From an uncultured Bacteroidales bacterium (GTDB lineage Bacteria > Bacteroidota > Bacteroidia > Bacteroidales > Bacteroidaceae), in assembly GCA_937995875.1 (NCBI GenBank), contig CALKIW010000200.1, positions 1-24,466 on the forward strand: a stretch of DNA of 24,466 bases, given 5' to 3'. The number at the start of each line of letters is the position of its first letter. Position 1 is the first letter of the stretch. The position numbers were made by a program, and so were the translations under genes. The notes beneath the pieces are model-generated. The model had not been told where the DNA came from. It made no database searches and was given only the letters and a program-made list of their open reading frames with translations. Shown here piece after piece: positions 23,043 to 24,466 of this stretch.

Positions 23043-23639
23043 TCAGAAGTGAAACTGCACAGTCACCACCGTGTCGTGTATGTAGTGGCTGCCGTTTGTG
23101 TATGCGGTTTTCTTTTCCATGTTGGTCAGTCCGACGTATGCTTCAGCCCCTATGCGGAACTTTCCGATTTGATAAAACACGCTGGGCTGTAACCCAAGAC
23201 CGAAGTTCTTGAGCTTGTCGATATGGTTGAGCGGGCTGTCGGGGATGGCATCTATGTTGTAAGTGTCATTGTTTGCGGTGAAGGAGAACACGGGTCCCAG
23301 CCCGAACACCTAGCCGTTGCCTTGTCCTGCCATGTGGTATTGAGCCACGATGGGGATATCCAGAAACGTGAATTTATCGTCGTCGCTGCCATCTTTGCTA
23401 CTGAACGGCGACTCTGTTACGTTTCTGAGTGCCACGCCGGCCATCACCGAGAATTTTTCGCTGAAATAGCGATTCAGCCCGTAGCCAATGCGTGCAGAGA
23501 GTCCGGTGTCGCTGCCGCTATTGGTTTTGTCGATCAGTAAACCTCCGGAGAGGTAGATGTTGTGCTCCCACTTTTTGGCCTGCGCGTTGGCAGCAAGTAT
23601 TCCTGTGAGCAGGAGCATGATAAGAAAAGTTCTTTTCAT
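23043..23639 (-). pseudogene. Outer-membrane beta-barrel protein interrupted by one in-frame TAG
   Basis: One reading frame of 198 codons plus a final stop is broken only by TAG at 23312-23310. The N-terminal part (109 codons) has a signal peptide (MKRTFLIMLLLTGILAANAQ) and strands such as GLSARIGYGLNRYFSEKFSV and FLDIPIVAQYHMAGQGNG. The part after TAG continues at once with VFGLGPVFSFTANND, GLGLQPSVFYQIGKFRIGAE and a C-terminal TVVTVQFHF ending in Phe, the usual barrel insertion signal. It resembles the small porin-family/outer-membrane beta-barrel domain (OmpA-like barrel). A single base change (from a Tyr or Trp codon) explains the stop. A sequencing error or readthrough is possible, as the rest of the frame is undamaged. 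Confidence 0.8.
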
Positions 23640-23853
23640 CGTTGTTATGCTATAAGGTATCTTGTTATAAGTTAATAAACAGATATTTCAACCTCTGCTC
23701 TTTATCGTTTATCGTTGAAGTCCCCAAGCACGGTTGCCCGGTCGTGCATACGAGCGTGTGGCGTTACATCAGCAAGTGCACAATTAGTTATTTGTTTTAT
23801 AAAACTCTTGTTTTGGGTGTTAAATTTTTGATTTTTTCAGCGCAGTTCGTCGC

Positions 23854-23991
23854 GATGGTGTAGCCGGGCTGCGCGAGAATATGGGCGTTAGAGGCCAAGA
23901 TGTTGTTGTTGAGCCTCTTATTATCGCGATAAGTGTCATGGTTGTCCACGAAGGTCACACTGTATCGATATATGCCTGCCGTGCTTCCGAC
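23854..23991 (-). pseudogene. Remnant of an alpha-amylase (GH13) gene
   Basis: About 45 codons on the minus strand read VGSTAGIYRYSVTFVDNHDT, YRDNKRLNNNIL and ASNAHILAQPGY. The core VTFVDNHDT is GH13 conserved region IV, containing the transition-state-stabilising aspartate, and the following LASNAHILAQPG matches the usual ANA.ILA.PG segment. Nothing before or after resembles the rest of the enzyme: the other catalytic regions are missing and the reading frame runs into unrelated sequence. This is therefore a deleted fossil of a roughly 450-600 residue enzyme, not a gene. It sits upstream of the damaged beta-barrel gene. Confidence 0.6.
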
Positions 23992-24247
23992 CATCTCTGT
24001 GCCCATAAGACGTAGGGGGTAATGAGAATTACCATTGTGAGTAAAAACTTTTTTATAGGTCTTTATAGTTTGTTTTTGTAGTCTATTCTCATATATGGAA
24101 AGTCGCTGACTGTTGCAAAGTTGTGAAAAAGGCAAAGTAGGTACGTCATAAAAAGCGTATGTTTATCATACGCGATATGCAAGCGATCGCATCATCTTTT
24201 TGGCTTAATTATGGCTTATGGCTTACACGCTGCATTGCACACGCACC

Positions 24248-24428
24248 CAATTTTGAATTCTGAATCGTGAATTATGAATTACCAATGCGCAGCCAATTAT
24301 GAATTATGAATTGTGAATTCTGAATTGCTAACGCGTTAGCCCAATTATGAATTATGAATTGTGACGAGTTGATGAGCTTGCGAATAATTATGAATTGCCA
24401 CCGCGCAGCCCAATTATGAATTATGAAA
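24248..24428. repeat. AATTATG-type heptad repeats with GC-rich spacers
   Basis: Runs of a 7-bp unit (AATTATG, AATTGTG, AATTCTG) recur in blocks of two to five. The blocks are separated by related GC-rich spacers: CCAATGCGCAGCC, the perfect 14-bp palindrome GCTAACGCGTTAGC (24327-24340) and CCACCGCGCAGCCC. Similar AATTCATAATT arrays are, from memory, common in Prevotella and Porphyromonas intergenic DNA. They are often tied to recombination or genome plasticity. Confidence 0.8.
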
Positions 24429-24466
24429 GTATTGCATATGTCGCATGGCGTGGCCTCCCCATGTAG

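Larger units (their letters stand above)
23640..24466. other. 827-bp intergenic, degraded region
   Basis: Apart from the alpha-amylase fossil and the heptad repeats I see no gene. Small symmetric sites are present: GTTTTATAAAAC (23794-23805) and a hairpin with 7-bp arms GCGTATG/CATACGC (24155-24173). No functional role can be assigned. Confidence 0.5.

Noticed and set aside
23310..23312. TAG decoded as pyrrolysine
   Set aside because: No pyl genes or insertion context are visible and this is unexpected in Bacteroidota; mutation or sequencing error is simpler.

Overview
The window looks like a chromosomal segment of a Bacteroidota bacterium, most likely Prevotella or a close relative. The basis is the gene families (DUF4251, DUF4840, a MauE/DoxX-like protein beside tpiA, a hybrid-sensor-type propeller, NodT/HAE1 efflux genes), the general lack of Shine-Dalgarno sites, and several -7 boxes of the Bacteroidota form TAnnTTTG. 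I could not search a database, so the genus is inferred.

Layout. 105-2386 (+): an acyltransferase-3 membrane protein followed by a C-terminally truncated two-component-type beta-propeller protein. 2563-9508 (-): a tripartite RND efflux operon (membrane fusion protein, HAE1 pump, NodT outer-membrane factor) ending in a divergent LpxA-like acyltransferase. A promoter and a possible H-type pseudoknot lie in its 5' leader. 9671-11194 (-): a CCA-adding-type tRNA nucleotidyltransferase. 11485-11889 (+): a small lipoprotein gene. 12515-18243 (+): a dense housekeeping run of duplicated-domain DUF1599, a MauE/DoxX plus thioredoxin-fold protein, tpiA, a SPOR protein, folE, a DUF4840 lipoprotein and exodeoxyribonuclease III, closed by a strong terminator shared with a convergent MORN-like secreted protein (18382-18894, -). 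19376-22092 (-): a DUF4251 lipoprotein, a TonB-domain protein, a possible 39-codon ORF coupled to it by ATGA, and a membrane-anchored GH25 muramidase. 22883-24466: a decaying end with an outer-membrane beta-barrel gene interrupted by one TAG, a fossil of an alpha-amylase, and AATTATG-type heptad repeats.

How the genes work together. The efflux genes encode one envelope-spanning pump. The 12.5-18.2 kb block mixes nucleotide, folate, glycolytic and envelope functions and is probably co-transcribed in parts. The 19.4-22.1 kb group encodes envelope proteins.

The least explained material is intergenic. It comprises a degenerate 22-bp tandem repeat family in two gaps about 10 kb apart, two-copy 23-bp duplications and CTCC/GGAG hairpins in the efflux operon gaps, the leader pseudoknot, and promoter boxes only 4-7 nt from start codons, which suggests leaderless mRNAs. 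I found no tRNA, rRNA, CRISPR array, intact transposase or phage gene.
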